Assembly: GCF_003269295.1 (NCBI RefSeq) | Contig: NZ_QLTT01000002.1 | Location: 868,001 to 932,000 of the forward strand | Direction of reading: 5' to 3' | DNA: 64,000 nucleotides | Source of the DNA: Lentzea atacamensis | GTDB taxonomy: Bacteria; Actinomycetota; Actinomycetes; Mycobacteriales; Pseudonocardiaceae | Part shown: in pieces, positions 1 through 9,098 of the stretch | Layout: every line of letters starts with the position of its first letter | How positions within the stretch are numbered: position 1 is the stretch's first letter | Program-made: the position numbers and the translations under genes | The notes under the pieces: generated by a model | Told to the model about the DNA's origin: nothing | Database searches by the model: none | The model's input: the letters and a program-made list of their open reading frames with translations, nothing else

Positions 1-2
1 CG

Positions 3-332
3 GGTGCCTTCGCGCTGCCGACCGTGCGCTCCGCCGGCTACACGGCTCCGACGCTGGTGCCGGACGCCGATCCCGCGGTGTCGTGGGCGCTGCTCATTTC
101 TCTCGTCTTCTTGGGCATCGGGCTCGTGGTGGCACTGCGGTCGAGGCCCGCTCGTGGAGCCGCGGTGCTCGCGGGCGCGGTGCTGTTGGTCGGCGTGCGC
201 GCGCTGGAGCTGCCGCTGACCGGCGACCGCGTCGAGGGTGCCGTGGCCGGGCCCGGCACGTGGCTGGCGCTGGCGTCCGTGACCGCATTGGTCGTCGCGG
301 CGGGCTTGATGGGTGCTCGCGCGACGCGCTAA
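3..332 (+). CDS. C-terminal part of an unidentified membrane protein (5' end outside window)
   Basis: The reading frame is open from the window edge and ends with TAA at 330-332, so about 109 C-terminal residues are visible and the start lies upstream. Two strongly hydrophobic stretches (around residues 28-45 and 85-102 of the visible part) and a shorter one between them indicate an integral membrane protein with a short basic C-terminus. The family is not recognised. It precedes sucC on the same strand, but a 208-bp gap separates them, so co-transcription is not obvious. A GTG at 24 is in frame but need not be the start. Confidence 0.6.
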   Translation, partial: GAFALPTVRSAGYTAPTLVPDADPAVSWALLISLVFLGIGLVVALRSRPARGAAVLAGAVLLVGVRALELPLTGDRVEGAVAGPGTWLALASVTALVVAAGLMGARATR

Positions 333-540
333 ACGTGGCGCCGCGCACGCTTTCTCCTCTATACGCGCGCGCACGCGTGATCGACCTCACCGCCGTTGAG
401 ACCGACCTCACCGGTGGTGGCGTGCGAGCGGTAGCCGCAGCTCGATAGTGTCTGGGCCCAGCCGCGTCAAGTGGGTTCGCTTGGCCCCTTGAGGACCACC
501 CAGGCGCGGTGTTCCGACACCGACGTCGCAGGAGACCCGA

Positions 541-1707
541 GTGGACCTGTACGAGTACCAGGCGAAGGACCTCTTCGCCGCCCACGGCGTCCCGGTACTG
601 CCGGGCGATGTGGCCACCAACCCCGCTGACGCCAAGGCCATCGCCGCGAAGTTCGGCCAGGCCGTTGTCGTCAAGGCCCAGGTCAAGACCGGCGGCCGCG
701 GCAAGGCCGGTGGTGTGAAGCTCGCTTCCACCCCCGAGGAGACCGAGGAGAAGGCGACCGCCATCCTCGGCCTGGACATCAAGGGGCACATCGTTCACCG
801 CGTGCTGGTGACGCCCGCCTCCGACATCGCCGAGGAGTACTACTTCTCCTTCCTGCTCGACCGTGCCAACCGCACCTTCCTCGCCATGGCGAGCGTTGAG
901 GGCGGCATGGACATCGAGGAGGTCGCGGCCACCAAGCCCGAGGCCCTCGCGAAGATCCACATCGACGCCATCAAGGGTGTCGACGCGGCCAAGGCCAAGG
1001 AGATCGCCGACGCGGCGAACTTCCCGGCCGAGGTCAAGGACCAGGTCATCGACGTGATCGTCAAGCTGTGGGAGACCTTCGTCGCGGAGGACGCCACGCT
1101 CGTCGAGGTCAACCCGCTGGTCCGCGACCCGCAGGACAAGATCGTCGCGCTCGACGGCAAGGTCACGCTCGACGAGAACGCCGACTTCCGCCACCCGGCC
1201 CACGCCGAGCTGGTCGACAAGCAGGCTGAGAACCCGCTCGAGGCGAAGGCCAAGGAGAAGGGCCTCAACTACGTCAAGCTCGACGGCGAGGTCGGCATCA
1301 TCGGCAACGGCGCCGGTCTCGTGATGTCCACTTTGGACGTCGTGGCGTACGCCGGTGAGCAGTACGGCGTGAAGCCCGCGAACTTCCTCGACATCGGCGG
1401 CGGCGCGTCCGCCGAGGTCATGGCGAACGGCCTGGACGTCATCCTCCACGACGAGGCCGTCCGCTCGGTGTTCGTCAACGTCTTCGGTGGCATCACCGCG
1501 TGCGACGCCGTCGCCAACGGCATCGTGAAGGCGCTGGAAATCCTCGGCGACGAGGCCACCAAGCCGCTCGTCGTCCGCCTCGACGGCAACAACGTGGAGG
1601 AGGGCCGCCGCATTCTCGCCGAGGCCAACCACCCGCTGGTGACCGTTGTCGACACGATGGACAACGCGGCCGCGAAGGCCGCCGAGCTCGCGGCTGCGGG
1701 GGTCTGA
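541..1707 (+). CDS. sucC: succinyl-CoA ligase (ADP-forming) beta subunit
   Basis: Beta subunit of succinyl-CoA synthetase, the TCA-cycle enzyme that makes ATP (or GTP) while converting succinyl-CoA to succinate; cytoplasmic and paired with SucD. The 388 residues match the usual family length. The N-terminus ([11 protein letters not shown]) and the ATP-grasp motif GGRGKAGG at residues 51-58 are typical, as are the C-terminal CoA-ligase motifs [11 protein letters not shown] and [12 protein letters not shown]. The GTG start follows an AGGAG-type ribosome site. sucD begins 5 bp after the stop, so the two genes form one operon. The 208 bp upstream presumably hold the promoter, but I cannot place it. 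Confidence 0.97.
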   Translation: MDLYEYQAKDLFAAHGVPVLPGDVATNPADAKAIAAKFGQAVVVKAQVKTGGRGKAGGVKLASTPEETEEKATAILGLDIKGHIVHRVLVTPASDIAEEYYFSFLLDRANRTFLAMASVEGGMDIEEVAATKPEALAKIHIDAIKGVDAAKAKEIADAANFPAEVKDQVIDVIVKLWETFVAEDATLVEVNPLVRDPQDKIVALDGKVTLDENADFRHPAHAELVDKQAENPLEAKAKEKGLNYVKLDGEVGIIGNGAGLVMSTLDVVAYAGEQYGVKPANFLDIGGGASAEVMANGLDVILHDEAVRSVFVNVFGGITACDAVANGIVKALEILGDEATKPLVVRLDGNNVEEGRRILAEANHPLVTVVDTMDNAAAKAAELAAAGV

Positions 1708-1712
1708 GAACG

Positions 1713-2600
1713 ATGGCTATCTTCCTCAACGAGAACAGCAAGGTCATCGTCCAGGGCATGACCGGTGCCGAGGGCACCAAGCACACCAAGCGCATGCTCG
1801 CGTCCGGCACGAACATCGTCGGTGGCGTGAACCCGCGCAAGGCGGGCGAGAAGGTCGACTTCGACGGCACCGTCCTCCCGGTCTTCGGCACCGTCAAGGA
1901 GGCCATGGAGGCCACCGGCGCGAACGTGACCGTGATCTTCGTCCCGCCGGCCTTCTCGAAGGCCGCCGTGGTCGAGGCGATCGACGCCGAGATCGAGCTG
2001 GCCGTCGTCATCACCGAGGGCATCCCGGTGCACGACACCGCCTACTTCTGGGCGCACGCCGTCGCGACCGGCAACAAGACCCGCATCATCGGCCCGAACT
2101 GCCCCGGCATCATCAGCCCCGGCAAGTCGAACGCCGGCATCATCCCCGCGAACATCGCGGGCAGCGGCAAGATCGGTCTGGTGTCGAAGTCCGGCACGCT
2201 GACCTACCAGATGATGTACGAGCTGCGGGACTTCGGCTTCTCCACCGCGATCGGCATCGGTGGCGACCCGATCATCGGCACCACGCACATCGACGCCCTC
2301 GAGGCCTTCCAGGCCGACGACGAGACCATCGCGATCGTGATGATCGGTGAGATCGGCGGCGACGCCGAGGAGCGCGCCGCGGCGTACATCAAGGAGAACG
2401 TGACCAAGCCGGTCGTCGGCTACGTCGCGGGCTTCACCGCCCCCGAGGGCAAGACCATGGGCCACGCCGGCGCCATCGTCTCCGGCTCGGCGGGCACCGC
2501 GCAGGCGAAGAAGGAGGCCCTCGAGGCCGCCGGCGTCAAGGTCGGCAAGACGCCGTCCGAGACCGCCGCGCTGATGCGCGAGATCATGCAGAACCTCTGA
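1713..2600 (+). CDS. sucD: succinyl-CoA ligase alpha subunit
   Basis: Alpha subunit (295 residues) of succinyl-CoA synthetase. It carries the N-terminal CoA-binding Rossmann fold ([15 protein letters not shown]) and the catalytic histidine that is phosphorylated during the reaction, His251 in the motif [10 protein letters not shown]. The motif [11 protein letters not shown] is also diagnostic. It starts at ATG 1713, 5 bp after sucC, and is followed by a hairpin that probably ends the two-gene transcript. The sucC-sucD order and the genes that follow match the mycobacterial region. Confidence 0.97.
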   Translation: MAIFLNENSKVIVQGMTGAEGTKHTKRMLASGTNIVGGVNPRKAGEKVDFDGTVLPVFGTVKEAMEATGANVTVIFVPPAFSKAAVVEAIDAEIELAVVITEGIPVHDTAYFWAHAVATGNKTRIIGPNCPGIISPGKSNAGIIPANIAGSGKIGLVSKSGTLTYQMMYELRDFGFSTAIGIGGDPIIGTTHIDALEAFQADDETIAIVMIGEIGGDAEERAAAYIKENVTKPVVGYVAGFTAPEGKTMGHAGAIVSGSAGTAQAKKEALEAAGVKVGKTPSETAALMREIMQNL

Positions 2601-2621
2601 TCACGTGGTTTGAGCAACCCC

Positions 2622-2658
2622 AGGGCCGGATTCCGGAGTACTTTCGGAGTCCGGCCCT
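2622..2658 (+). terminator. hairpin after sucCD
   Basis: A 9-bp perfect stem (AGGGCCGGA / TCCGGCCCT) extended by one T-G pair and four more pairs encloses a 9-nt loop, starting 21 bp after the sucD stop. There is no U-tract, as is common for actinobacterial terminators. Seen directly; function inferred. Confidence 0.7.
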
Positions 2659-2756
2659 CGCTCGTCTGGCGGAACCGGCATGATCCGGTCATCGTCTGAG
2701 CAAAGCATCGGCTAGCGTCGTCCGACGCAACCCTGGTTGGAGGAGGAGACCTCGAC

Positions 2757-3455
2757 ATGTCCGTGCCTTACGGCGCACCCCAACAGCAGCCGCCGGGTCC
2801 GGCACAGCACCAGGCACCGCATCAGGCCCCTGGCGCCCCCGGCGCCAACAACATCAACCTGGGCTTGATCCTCCCGCTGGTCGCGGCGGGTCTCGGCCTC
2901 GTCGCGTACCTCGTCGCGTTCGCCGACGACGTGAGCGGCAACGTCACGTACCTGCTCGCCGCGGGCATGCTCGCCGGTCTCTCGGTGCTGCCGAGCGTTC
3001 CGAAGGGCTTCGTCCCGGTCGGTGCGGTACTGGCCGCTGTGCAGACGCTGCTGCAGCTGCAGGGCATCATCAAGTCGCCGTCGGTGCAGGGACTCGACAT
3101 CGTCCTGCTCATCGTCGCGCTGCTCGAGACCGCGGCGATCGTGCTGGCCTTCCTGCTCGCGGAGGGCATCGTCAAGTTCGAGCCGAAGCCCGCGAACCCG
3201 TACGGCGGCCAGCCGGGCCAGCCCGGTGGCTGGAACCCGCAGTCGGGTGCCTTCCCGCAGCAGGGGCAGCACCCGCAGCAGCACGCTCCCCAGCAGCAGG
3301 CGCCGCAGCAGTTCGGTCAGCAGCAGTTCGGTCAGCAGCCGCAGCAGCCCGCCCAGCCGGGGCAGCCGCCGCAGCAGACCAGCTTCATGCCGCAGCCCGG
3401 CCAGTTCGGCTCGCCGGGCACGCCGCCCGGTGGCTTCGGCGGACCGCAACAGTAA
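2757..3455 (+). CDS. 34-kDa-antigen-like membrane protein (DUF5336 type)
   Basis: A 232-residue protein with a short Pro/Gln-rich N-terminus, about four hydrophobic segments between residues 35 and 140, and a Gln/Pro/Gly-rich cytoplasmic tail (residues 145-232) full of QQ and PQQ runs. This layout and its place between sucD and a PerM-like gene match the mycobacterial 34-kDa antigen homologue (Rv0954 position), which has been linked to the cell-division complex. The gene starts at ATG 2757 behind a GGAGGAG ribosome site and ends in a perfect terminator hairpin. The family assignment rests on architecture and synteny. Any division role here is inferred. Confidence 0.75.
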   Translation: MSVPYGAPQQQPPGPAQHQAPHQAPGAPGANNINLGLILPLVAAGLGLVAYLVAFADDVSGNVTYLLAAGMLAGLSVLPSVPKGFVPVGAVLAAVQTLLQLQGIIKSPSVQGLDIVLLIVALLETAAIVLAFLLAEGIVKFEPKPANPYGGQPGQPGGWNPQSGAFPQQGQHPQQHAPQQQAPQQFGQQQFGQQPQQPAQPGQPPQQTSFMPQPGQFGSPGTPPGGFGGPQQ

Positions 3456-3477
3456 GGTCCGCAACACCGTTCGACTT

Positions 3478-3512
3478 CAGGGGTGGTGCCGGTGCTTCCG
3501 GCACCACCCCTG
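3478..3512 (+). terminator. 15-bp stem-loop terminator
   Basis: A perfect 15-bp inverted repeat (arms 3478-3492 and 3498-3512) with loop TGCTT lies 22 bp after the stop of the 34-kDa-antigen-like gene. No U-tract follows. It probably isolates this gene from the PerM-like gene downstream. Confidence 0.8.
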
Positions 3513-3575
3513 TCGTATGCCCCGGCGTGCCTCACTCGAACGGCCCAGCCGGCCTGACACAGTGGAGAAGTGCCC

Positions 3576-5132
3576 GTGCTGCAACGCGATGTGACCCGTG
3601 AGGTCGCCACCGTGCGCCCACCGGAGTTCTCGCGCTCCGAACGCATGCGCGTGCTCGTCGCGGCCGCGGTCGGATCGGTGGTCGTCGGGTACGCCGCCGT
3701 CGCCGCGCTGCTCGCACTGATCTCCGCGACGGCCACGTACGCAGAGTTCTCCACCGCGGGGGTGCTGAGCGCCGCCGCACCCGCGTGGCTGGCCGCGCAT
3801 CACGTGCCGTTGCGCTTCGACGCGGGACAGCTCGGGGTGCTGCCGCTGCTGCCCACCGCGTTGCTGATGCTGCTCATCGGCCGCACCGCCGCCGGCACGG
3901 CCGACCGGCTCGGCCTCTACGAACCACTTCAGGCGCGCGGTGTCGTGCTGAGCATCTCCGGCGCGCACGCCGTCGTGGGCGGCACGATCGCGTTGCTCAT
4001 GGGCGAGGGCGTCGTGCGCGCCACCCCCGCTGTCGCGTTCTTCGGCTGTGCCGCCGTGTCCGGTCTCGCCGCCACTATCGGTGTCGCCCGCCGCTGCGGC
4101 CTGGTCGAGATGGTGTTCGACAAGCTCGATCCGGTGGCGCTGCACGGCATCCGAGCCGGGTTCATGGCGTTGTTCGCGCTGGTCAGCGTTGGCTCGCTCG
4201 CGGTGGCGGCAGGGCTCGCGGCCTCGTGGCCGCGGACCAGCGAACTCTTCGCGGGAGCCGGTCCGTCGCTCGGCGTCGGGCTCGGCGTGTTCCTGCTGTG
4301 CGTCGGGTACCTCCCGAACGCGATCATCGCCGGTTTCTCGTACGTCGCGGGTGCCGGGTTCTCGCTGGGCGGGGTCGAGGTCACGCCGATGCGGTTCGTC
4401 GGCGGTCCGGTGCCTCCGGTGCCGCTGCTGGCGGCGATGCCGGAGAACCAGTTCGTGTGGAGCCCGGTCGTGCTGGTGGGAGCCGCGCTGATCGGCGTGC
4501 TGGTCGGCTGGACCTGCCGCAAGGTCTCCGACCGGCCGAGCTCGCGGTTCCGGGCGGTGCTGGTCGCCGCGATCACCGCGGCCGTGGGCAGCCTCGTCCT
4601 CGCCGCGACGGCCGGTGGGCGGCTGGCCTCCGGTGCGTTCGATCCGGTGACGGTGCCGGCGGGTCTGCTCGCGTTGCTGGTCGCGTTGTGGGTGCTGGTG
4701 CCGGGCGCGCTGGTGGCCTGGCTCGCCGGATCGCGCGACAAGGCCGTCGCCGAGGCCGGTGACGCCGAGTTCGCCGAGGCGGGCTTCGACGACGACGCGG
4801 CTGCCGACTCCGACGTCGTGTTCGAGGACGACGAGCTCACGGACCAGTTCGAGCAGCTCGAAGTCGTCGACGAGGACGAGTTCGCGGTCGACGACGACCT
4901 CGAGGACGACGACTACTACGACGAAGACGAGTACTACGAGGAAGAAGAGCCCGAGGACGTCGTCGACGACGAAGAGGACGCCGACGAGGAAGACCTTCAG
5001 CCCGAAGAGGAAGACGACGCCGAACCACCCGCTGAAGAGGACGCCGCAGAGGACGACGACTTCGACGCGGAGTTCGACGAGATGCTCGGCATGGAGCCCG
5101 AGGAGGACCTGGACGGCAAGCCGGAACGGTGA
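3576..5132 (+). CDS. PerM-like polytopic membrane protein (DUF6350) with very acidic tail
   Basis: About 518 residues. The first ~385 contain many hydrophobic segments, consistent with a multi-pass membrane protein. The rest, from about residue 390, is an extreme Asp/Glu-rich cytoplasmic tail (coding 4760-5115) with runs of D and E. Position between the 34-kDa-antigen-like gene and purN matches mycobacterial PerM (Rv0955), a membrane protein reported to support division and persistence. I chose GTG 3576 because GGAG at 3564-3567 sits 8 nt ahead of it; GTG 3570 would leave only 2 nt. The acidic tail resembles low-complexity tails in other actinobacterial homologues, but its role is unknown. 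Confidence 0.75.
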   Translation: MLQRDVTREVATVRPPEFSRSERMRVLVAAAVGSVVVGYAAVAALLALISATATYAEFSTAGVLSAAAPAWLAAHHVPLRFDAGQLGVLPLLPTALLMLLIGRTAAGTADRLGLYEPLQARGVVLSISGAHAVVGGTIALLMGEGVVRATPAVAFFGCAAVSGLAATIGVARRCGLVEMVFDKLDPVALHGIRAGFMALFALVSVGSLAVAAGLAASWPRTSELFAGAGPSLGVGLGVFLLCVGYLPNAIIAGFSYVAGAGFSLGGVEVTPMRFVGGPVPPVPLLAAMPENQFVWSPVVLVGAALIGVLVGWTCRKVSDRPSSRFRAVLVAAITAAVGSLVLAATAGGRLASGAFDPVTVPAGLLALLVALWVLVPGALVAWLAGSRDKAVAEAGDAEFAEAGFDDDAAADSDVVFEDDELTDQFEQLEVVDEDEFAVDDDLEDDDYYDEDEYYEEEEPEDVVDDEEDADEEDLQPEEEDDAEPPAEEDAAEDDDFDAEFDEMLGMEPEEDLDGKPER

Positions 5133-5187
5133 CGTCATAGGCTGCCCCTGAGCTGCTGCAACACCGCCGCACGACCAGGAGTAGACG

Positions 5188-5805
5188 CTGAGCACCGAAC
5201 TTCGGCTTCCCACACCGGCGCGCGTCGTCGTACTCGTCTCCGGTTCCGGAACCCTCATGCAGGCGTTGCTGGACGCCGACCTCCCGATCGAGGTGGTCGC
5301 GGTCGGCGCCGACCGCGAGAACATCGAAGGTCTCAAGCGCGCCGAACGCGCCGGGGTGCCGCACTTCGCCGTGAAGCTGCGCGACCACGCCGACCGTGCC
5401 GGGTGGGACGTCGCGCTGACCGAGGCGGTCGCGTCGTACGAGCCCGACCTGGTGGTGTCCGCCGGCTTCATGAAGATCATCGGCCCGGAGTTCCTCGCGC
5501 GCTTCGGCGGCCGAATGATCAACACACACCCCGCGCTGCTGCCCGCGTTCCCCGGCGCCCACGGCGTGCGGGACGCCCTGGACTACGGCGTGCGCGTCAC
5601 CGGATCGACCGTGCACCTTGTCGAAGCGGGCGTGGACACCGGGCCGATCCTCGCGCAGGAGGCCGTTGTCGTCGAACCCGGCGACACCGAGGAGACCCTG
5701 CACGAACGCATCAAGGTCGTCGAACGCCGGCTGCTCGTCGAGACGGTCGGCAGGCTGGCCCGCGAGGGCTGCACCGTGAACGGACGAAAGGTGAGCATTC
5801 CGTGA
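5188..5805 (+). CDS. purN: phosphoribosylglycinamide formyltransferase (GAR transformylase), apparent CTG start
   Basis: Transfers the formyl group of 10-formyl-THF to glycinamide ribonucleotide in purine synthesis. 205 residues. The N-terminal strand and loop ([10 protein letters not shown], loop at residues 18-22) are needed for the fold but lie upstream of the first ATG (5257). A TAG at 5182-5184 closes the frame, and between it and 5257 the only plausible start is CTG 5188, which has AGGAG 5177-5181 at 6-nt spacing. The catalytic triad is Asn112, His114 ([12 protein letters not shown]) and Asp150 (VDTGPILAQ), offset by six from E. coli PurN. The stop overlaps the purH GTG by 4 bp. Confidence 0.93.
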   Translation: MSTELRLPTPARVVVLVSGSGTLMQALLDADLPIEVVAVGADRENIEGLKRAERAGVPHFAVKLRDHADRAGWDVALTEAVASYEPDLVVSAGFMKIIGPEFLARFGGRMINTHPALLPAFPGAHGVRDALDYGVRVTGSTVHLVEAGVDTGPILAQEAVVVEPGDTEETLHERIKVVERRLLVETVGRLAREGCTVNGRKVSIP

Positions 5806-7385
5806 CGACTCCTGGGACCACTCAGGCCGAGAGGCGACCGGTCCGCCGGGCCCTGATCGGGGTCTCCGACAAGGCCGGCCTGCTGGAACTGGCCACCGGC
5901 CTGCACGCGGCCGGGGTCGAGATCGTGTCCACCGGCGGCACCGCGAAGGTGCTCGCCGACGCGGGCGTCCCGGTGACGCCGGTCGAGCAGGTGACCGGGT
6001 TCCCCGAGTGCCTCGACGGCCGCGTCAAGACGCTGCACCCGCGCGTGCACGCCGGTCTGCTCGCGGACCTGCGCAAGGACTCGCACGTCGAGCAGCTGCG
6101 TGAGATGGACATCGCGCCGTTCGACCTGCTGGTCGTGAACCTGTACCCGTTCACGCAGACCGTCGCGTCCGGCGCGAGCCCCGACGAGTGCGTCGAGCAG
6201 ATCGACATCGGCGGCCCCGCGATGGTGCGTGCGTCGGCGAAGAACCACGCGAACGTCGCGGTCGTCGTCGACCCGGCGCGCTACGACTGGGTGCTGGAGA
6301 ACGTCCGCGAGGGCGGCTTCACGATGGCCGACCGTCAGCGCCTGGCCGCCGACGCGTTCCGGCACACCGCGACCTACGACGTCGCCGTGGCTTCCTGGAT
6401 CGGCAACGTGCTGGCGCCGGACGACGAGGGCTCGGGCTTCCCCGGCTGGGTCGGCGCGACCTGGAACCGCTCGAACGTGCTGCGCTACGGCGAGAACCCG
6501 CACCAGCACGCCGCGATCTACACGCAGGGCGACGGCCGCATGGGCCTGGCGTCGGCGAAGCAGTTGCACGGCAAGGAGATGTCGTACAACAACTACCTCG
6601 ACGGCGACGCCGCGTGGCGTGCCGCGTGGGACCACGAGCGTCCGTGCGTCGCGATCATCAAGCACGCCAACCCGTGCGGCATCGCGGTGTCCGACGTGAG
6701 CATCGCGGACGCGCACCGCAAGGCGCACGAGTGCGACCCGGTCAGCGCGTTCGGCGGCATCATCGCGGCCAACCGCGAGGTCACCGTGGAGATGGCCGAG
6801 TTCGTCTCGGAGATCTTCACCGAGGTGATCATCGCTCCGTCCTATGCGGACGGTGCGGTGGAGGTGTTGCAGCGCAAGAAGAACGTGCGCATCCTCGTCG
6901 CCGAGGCACCCCAGCGCGGTGGTGCCGAGATGCGTCCGGTGTCCGGCGGCCTGCTCCTGCAGCAGCGCGACGCCATCGACGCCACCGGTGACTCGCCAGC
7001 GAACTGGACGCTCGCGTGCGGCAAGCCCGCGGACGAGAAGACGCTGGCGGACCTGGAGTTCGCGTGGCGTGCCATCCGCGCCGTGAAGTCGAACGCGATC
7101 CTGCTGGCGGACAACGGCGCCACCGTCGGCGTCGGCATGGGCCAGGTCAACCGGGTCGACTCGTCGCACCTCGCGGTGAAGCGCGCGGGTGAGCGGGCGA
7201 AGGGCGCCGTCGCGGCCTCGGACGCGTTCTTCCCGTTCCCGGACGGCCTCGAGGTGCTGCTGGAGGCCGGCGTGCGCGCGGTCGTGCAGCCCGGCGGCTC
7301 GGTGCGCGACCCCGAGGTGATCGCGAAGGCAGAGGAAGCCGGCATCACGCTGTACCTGACGGGCACGCGCCACTTCGCTCACTGA
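5802..7385 (+). CDS. purH: bifunctional AICAR transformylase / IMP cyclohydrolase
   Basis: Catalyses the last two steps of IMP synthesis. 527 residues, normal for the family. The N-terminal MGS-like cyclohydrolase domain (about 15-150) opens with [13 protein letters not shown] and contains STGGTAKVL and RVKTLHP. The C-terminal AICAR transformylase domain contains [10 protein letters not shown] and the catalytic KHANPCG at residues 287-293. GTG 5802 overlaps the purN stop (GTGA), so translation is probably coupled. FolD at 18 kb supplies the 10-formyl-THF used by both enzymes. Confidence 0.97.
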   Translation: MTTPGTTQAERRPVRRALIGVSDKAGLLELATGLHAAGVEIVSTGGTAKVLADAGVPVTPVEQVTGFPECLDGRVKTLHPRVHAGLLADLRKDSHVEQLREMDIAPFDLLVVNLYPFTQTVASGASPDECVEQIDIGGPAMVRASAKNHANVAVVVDPARYDWVLENVREGGFTMADRQRLAADAFRHTATYDVAVASWIGNVLAPDDEGSGFPGWVGATWNRSNVLRYGENPHQHAAIYTQGDGRMGLASAKQLHGKEMSYNNYLDGDAAWRAAWDHERPCVAIIKHANPCGIAVSDVSIADAHRKAHECDPVSAFGGIIAANREVTVEMAEFVSEIFTEVIIAPSYADGAVEVLQRKKNVRILVAEAPQRGGAEMRPVSGGLLLQQRDAIDATGDSPANWTLACGKPADEKTLADLEFAWRAIRAVKSNAILLADNGATVGVGMGQVNRVDSSHLAVKRAGERAKGAVAASDAFFPFPDGLEVLLEAGVRAVVQPGGSVRDPEVIAKAEEAGITLYLTGTRHFAH

Positions 7386-7394
7386 TGTTTCGAT

Positions 7395-7420
7395 GGGCCG
7401 CCTGGTTCGCCGGGCGGCCC
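7395..7420. terminator. hairpin between convergent genes
   Basis: An 8-bp GC stem (GGGCCGCC / GGCGGCCC) with a 10-nt loop fills the 39-bp gap between the purH stop and the stop of the minus-strand gene. It could serve both strands. Confidence 0.55.
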
Positions 7421-7424
7421 GTCG

Positions 7425-8123
7425 TCACACCTCGGCGAGCAACGCCTCCGCAACACCCCGCGCGGCGGCCTCGAACTCCGCGACGTCCGGCCGCTTGTTG
7501 CCGAACATCCCCGAGTCCCAGCCGGTGTATTCGACCTCGACGACGGTGTCGCCCTTGCGCACGATGATGTCGAGCTGCAGGAACGCGGACTTGCCGTCCA
7601 CCAGCACGGCCGTGGCCTCGTCGCCGAGCCCGTCGAGCGGCCGTTCGTTGATCGTGCCCTGGTTGTTCTGCTTCGACTGCGACACGCGCCGCTCGTACTC
7701 CCCGGCGGCGTCACCCACGACGACGTACGCGTCGGTGTTGCGCAGCCCGGACCCGTCCACACCCTTGGTCTGGTCCCACGCGCACGACGTCTGCGTGCCG
7801 TCCGCGACCTTGCGCTCCTTCGACATCGCGGGGTTGCCGTTCGTGGTGCGGGCCTCGGCCAGCGCTGCCTGCGGGACGTCCGCGCAGACGCCCGGCATCG
7901 TGCCACCGCGCTTGGGACTGCCACCGTCCGCGTTCGCGCCGAGGTGGAGGAACCCGAAGGTGCCCGCGACGGCGAGCAGCACGACGCCGGCGATGATCCC
8001 GACGATCAGCGGCGCCTTGCCCTTGCCGGGCGGCTGCGGAGGACCCCAGCCGGGCGGTGGCTGCTGCCAGCCCTGCTGCGGCGGCATCTGCTGCTGCCAG
8101 CCGTGTGGTGGTGGCTGGTTCAC
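7425..8123 (-). CDS. membrane-anchored extracytoplasmic protein, paralogue B
   Basis: 232 residues: a Pro/Gln/Trp-rich cytoplasmic N-terminus (1-36), one transmembrane segment (about 38-60), then a soluble outer domain with two cysteines (CADVPQAAL, TSCAWDQT) that could form a disulfide. The outer domain shares motifs with the adjacent upstream gene: a CxWDQT box, GLGDEA/GVGDQA, and a final V-E-Y-x-GWD element. The domain resembles DUF3558-like actinobacterial lipoproteins in style, but I cannot name the family. GTG 8123 overlaps the upstream stop by 4 bp, so the pair forms an operon. Confidence 0.7.
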   Translation of the reverse strand: MNQPPPHGWQQQMPPQQGWQQPPPGWGPPQPPGKGKAPLIVGIIAGVVLLAVAGTFGFLHLGANADGGSPKRGGTMPGVCADVPQAALAEARTTNGNPAMSKERKVADGTQTSCAWDQTKGVDGSGLRNTDAYVVVGDAAGEYERRVSQSKQNNQGTINERPLDGLGDEATAVLVDGKSAFLQLDIIVRKGDTVVEVEYTGWDSGMFGNKRPDVAEFEAAARGVAEALLAEV

Positions 8124-8860
8124 AGCTTCCCCAGCACGTCGTCGACCACTGTCTTCGCGGCCGCCTCCTGCTCGGCGACGTCCGGGTAGCCGCGGGAGAA
8201 CAGGCCGGGGTCCCAGCCCCGGTACTCGACGCCGATGACGTCGTCGCCCTTGCGGACGACCCAGTGGAGATCCTGGTAACCGCCGCTGCGGGGAATGACG
8301 ACGACAGCTGCCTGGTCTCCCACGCCGTCGACGTTCTTGGTCGAGGCCGCGGTGTTGGACTGGACTGCCTGCAGACCCAGTTCGAAGCTCTTCTCGCCGT
8401 AGTCCTGGGTCTGCTGGATCTTGACCGTCAGCGTCCGCATCCCGGAGCCGTCGCGACCCTCGGTCTGGTCCCAGGAGCACGCCGTGAGCGTCGAGTCGCT
8501 GTTCTTCTGCTCGAAGCTGCCGGTCGCCCTGGGGTTCGTGGTGCGCACCTTGCCCAGCGTCTCGGCGGACACGTTCTTGCACGCCTCGGGAAGGGAAGTG
8601 GTGCGGAGCGGCTCGCCCTGGTCCCTGCGGATGTTGAAGAAGAAGAAACCACCGGTGCCGAGCCCACCGAGGAGCAGGACCACGGCGACGATCGCCACCG
8701 CGATGACCGGACCCTTGCCCTTCTGCTGCTGCGGCGGCGGGTAGCCCGGCTGCTGCGGGTGGTGGCCTTGGGGCGGGTAGCCGCCCTGCGGGGGAGGCGG
8801 CGGTTGTTGCTGCCAGCCCTGCTGCGGAGGTTGCTGCGGCCAGCCCTGAGGTGAGTTCAC
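8120..8860 (-). CDS. membrane-anchored extracytoplasmic protein, paralogue A
   Basis: 246 residues with the same plan as its downstream neighbour: a Pro/Gln/Gly-rich N-terminal stretch (1-47), one transmembrane segment (about 51-75), then an outer domain with cysteines in LPEACKNV and TACSWDQTEG and the closing VEYRGWDPGLF. GTG 8860 is preceded by AGGA at about 7 nt. The two genes look like a tandem duplication that has diverged. The function is unknown. The gene is divergent from the SOS-regulated operon, with 238 bp between the two starts. Confidence 0.7.
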   Translation of the reverse strand: MNSPQGWPQQPPQQGWQQQPPPPPQGGYPPQGHHPQQPGYPPPQQQKGKGPVIAVAIVAVVLLLGGLGTGGFFFFNIRRDQGEPLRTTSLPEACKNVSAETLGKVRTTNPRATGSFEQKNSDSTLTACSWDQTEGRDGSGMRTLTVKIQQTQDYGEKSFELGLQAVQSNTAASTKNVDGVGDQAAVVVIPRSGGYQDLHWVVRKGDDVIGVEYRGWDPGLFSRGYPDVAEQEAAAKTVVDDVLGKL

Positions 8861-8967
8861 GGAGGTTCCTCGTCAGAAAGAACGGTCCGGGTCAAGGTAG
8901 TTGACCTCGTGTGTTCGCGTGGTGCGTCTCGGTGAATGCGGTTCGCCCGATCGGGTGGCTTCTGGCA

Positions 8968-8998
8968 TTGACACAGGGGTGCTGTGGCGCGCTACGAT
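8968..8998 (+). promoter_or_regulatory. candidate promoter of the imuA'-imuB-dnaE2 operon
   Basis: TTGACA (8968-8973) and TACGAT (8993-8998) are near-consensus -35 and -10 elements, separated by a rather long 19-nt spacer. The predicted start of transcription (about 9005) falls just before the LexA box, which would let LexA block initiation. Confidence 0.55.
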
Positions 8999-9010
8999 CA
9001 TCCCGTTCGT

Positions 9011-9026
9011 TCGAACAAGCGTTCGA
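9011..9026 (+). promoter_or_regulatory. LexA SOS box
   Basis: TCGAACAAGCGTTCGA is the actinobacterial LexA palindrome TCGAAC-N4-GTTCGA with no mismatch. It lies 73 bp before the imuA' start and downstream of the candidate promoter, so the whole mutasome operon is expected to be DNA-damage inducible. Confidence 0.93.
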
Positions 9027-9098
9027 ATAGCAAGTCGCCGAACTTCCCACGGCGATCGTGCACAGGGGTGCGCACGGTCTGCATGGGAGGTGGGTGGA

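Noticed and set aside
333..540. Riboswitch or RNA element ahead of sucC
   Set aside because: I see no conserved fold or terminator/anti-terminator pair; only unplaced promoter sequence.
94..1632. Long open frame antisense to sucC (and similar ones antisense to purH, dnaE2, imuB, the TNT gene and fbiC)
   Set aside because: In GC-rich DNA the complementary strand of a real gene stays open by codon bias. The translations are low-complexity Arg/Ala/Val/Asp-rich with no domain, and the sense proteins have clear families.
4760..5115. Separate small gene in the acidic tail region (plus strand, other frame, Thr/Ser-rich)
   Set aside because: It is the frame-shifted reading of the GA-rich tail and has no start signal.
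5257..5805. purN starting at ATG 5257
   Set aside because: This removes the N-terminal strand and the SGSGT loop conserved in the family.
8901..9098. Longer imuA' start at 8901
   Set aside because: It would run through the candidate promoter and the LexA box and adds unrelated residues; GTG 9099 has a ribosome site.
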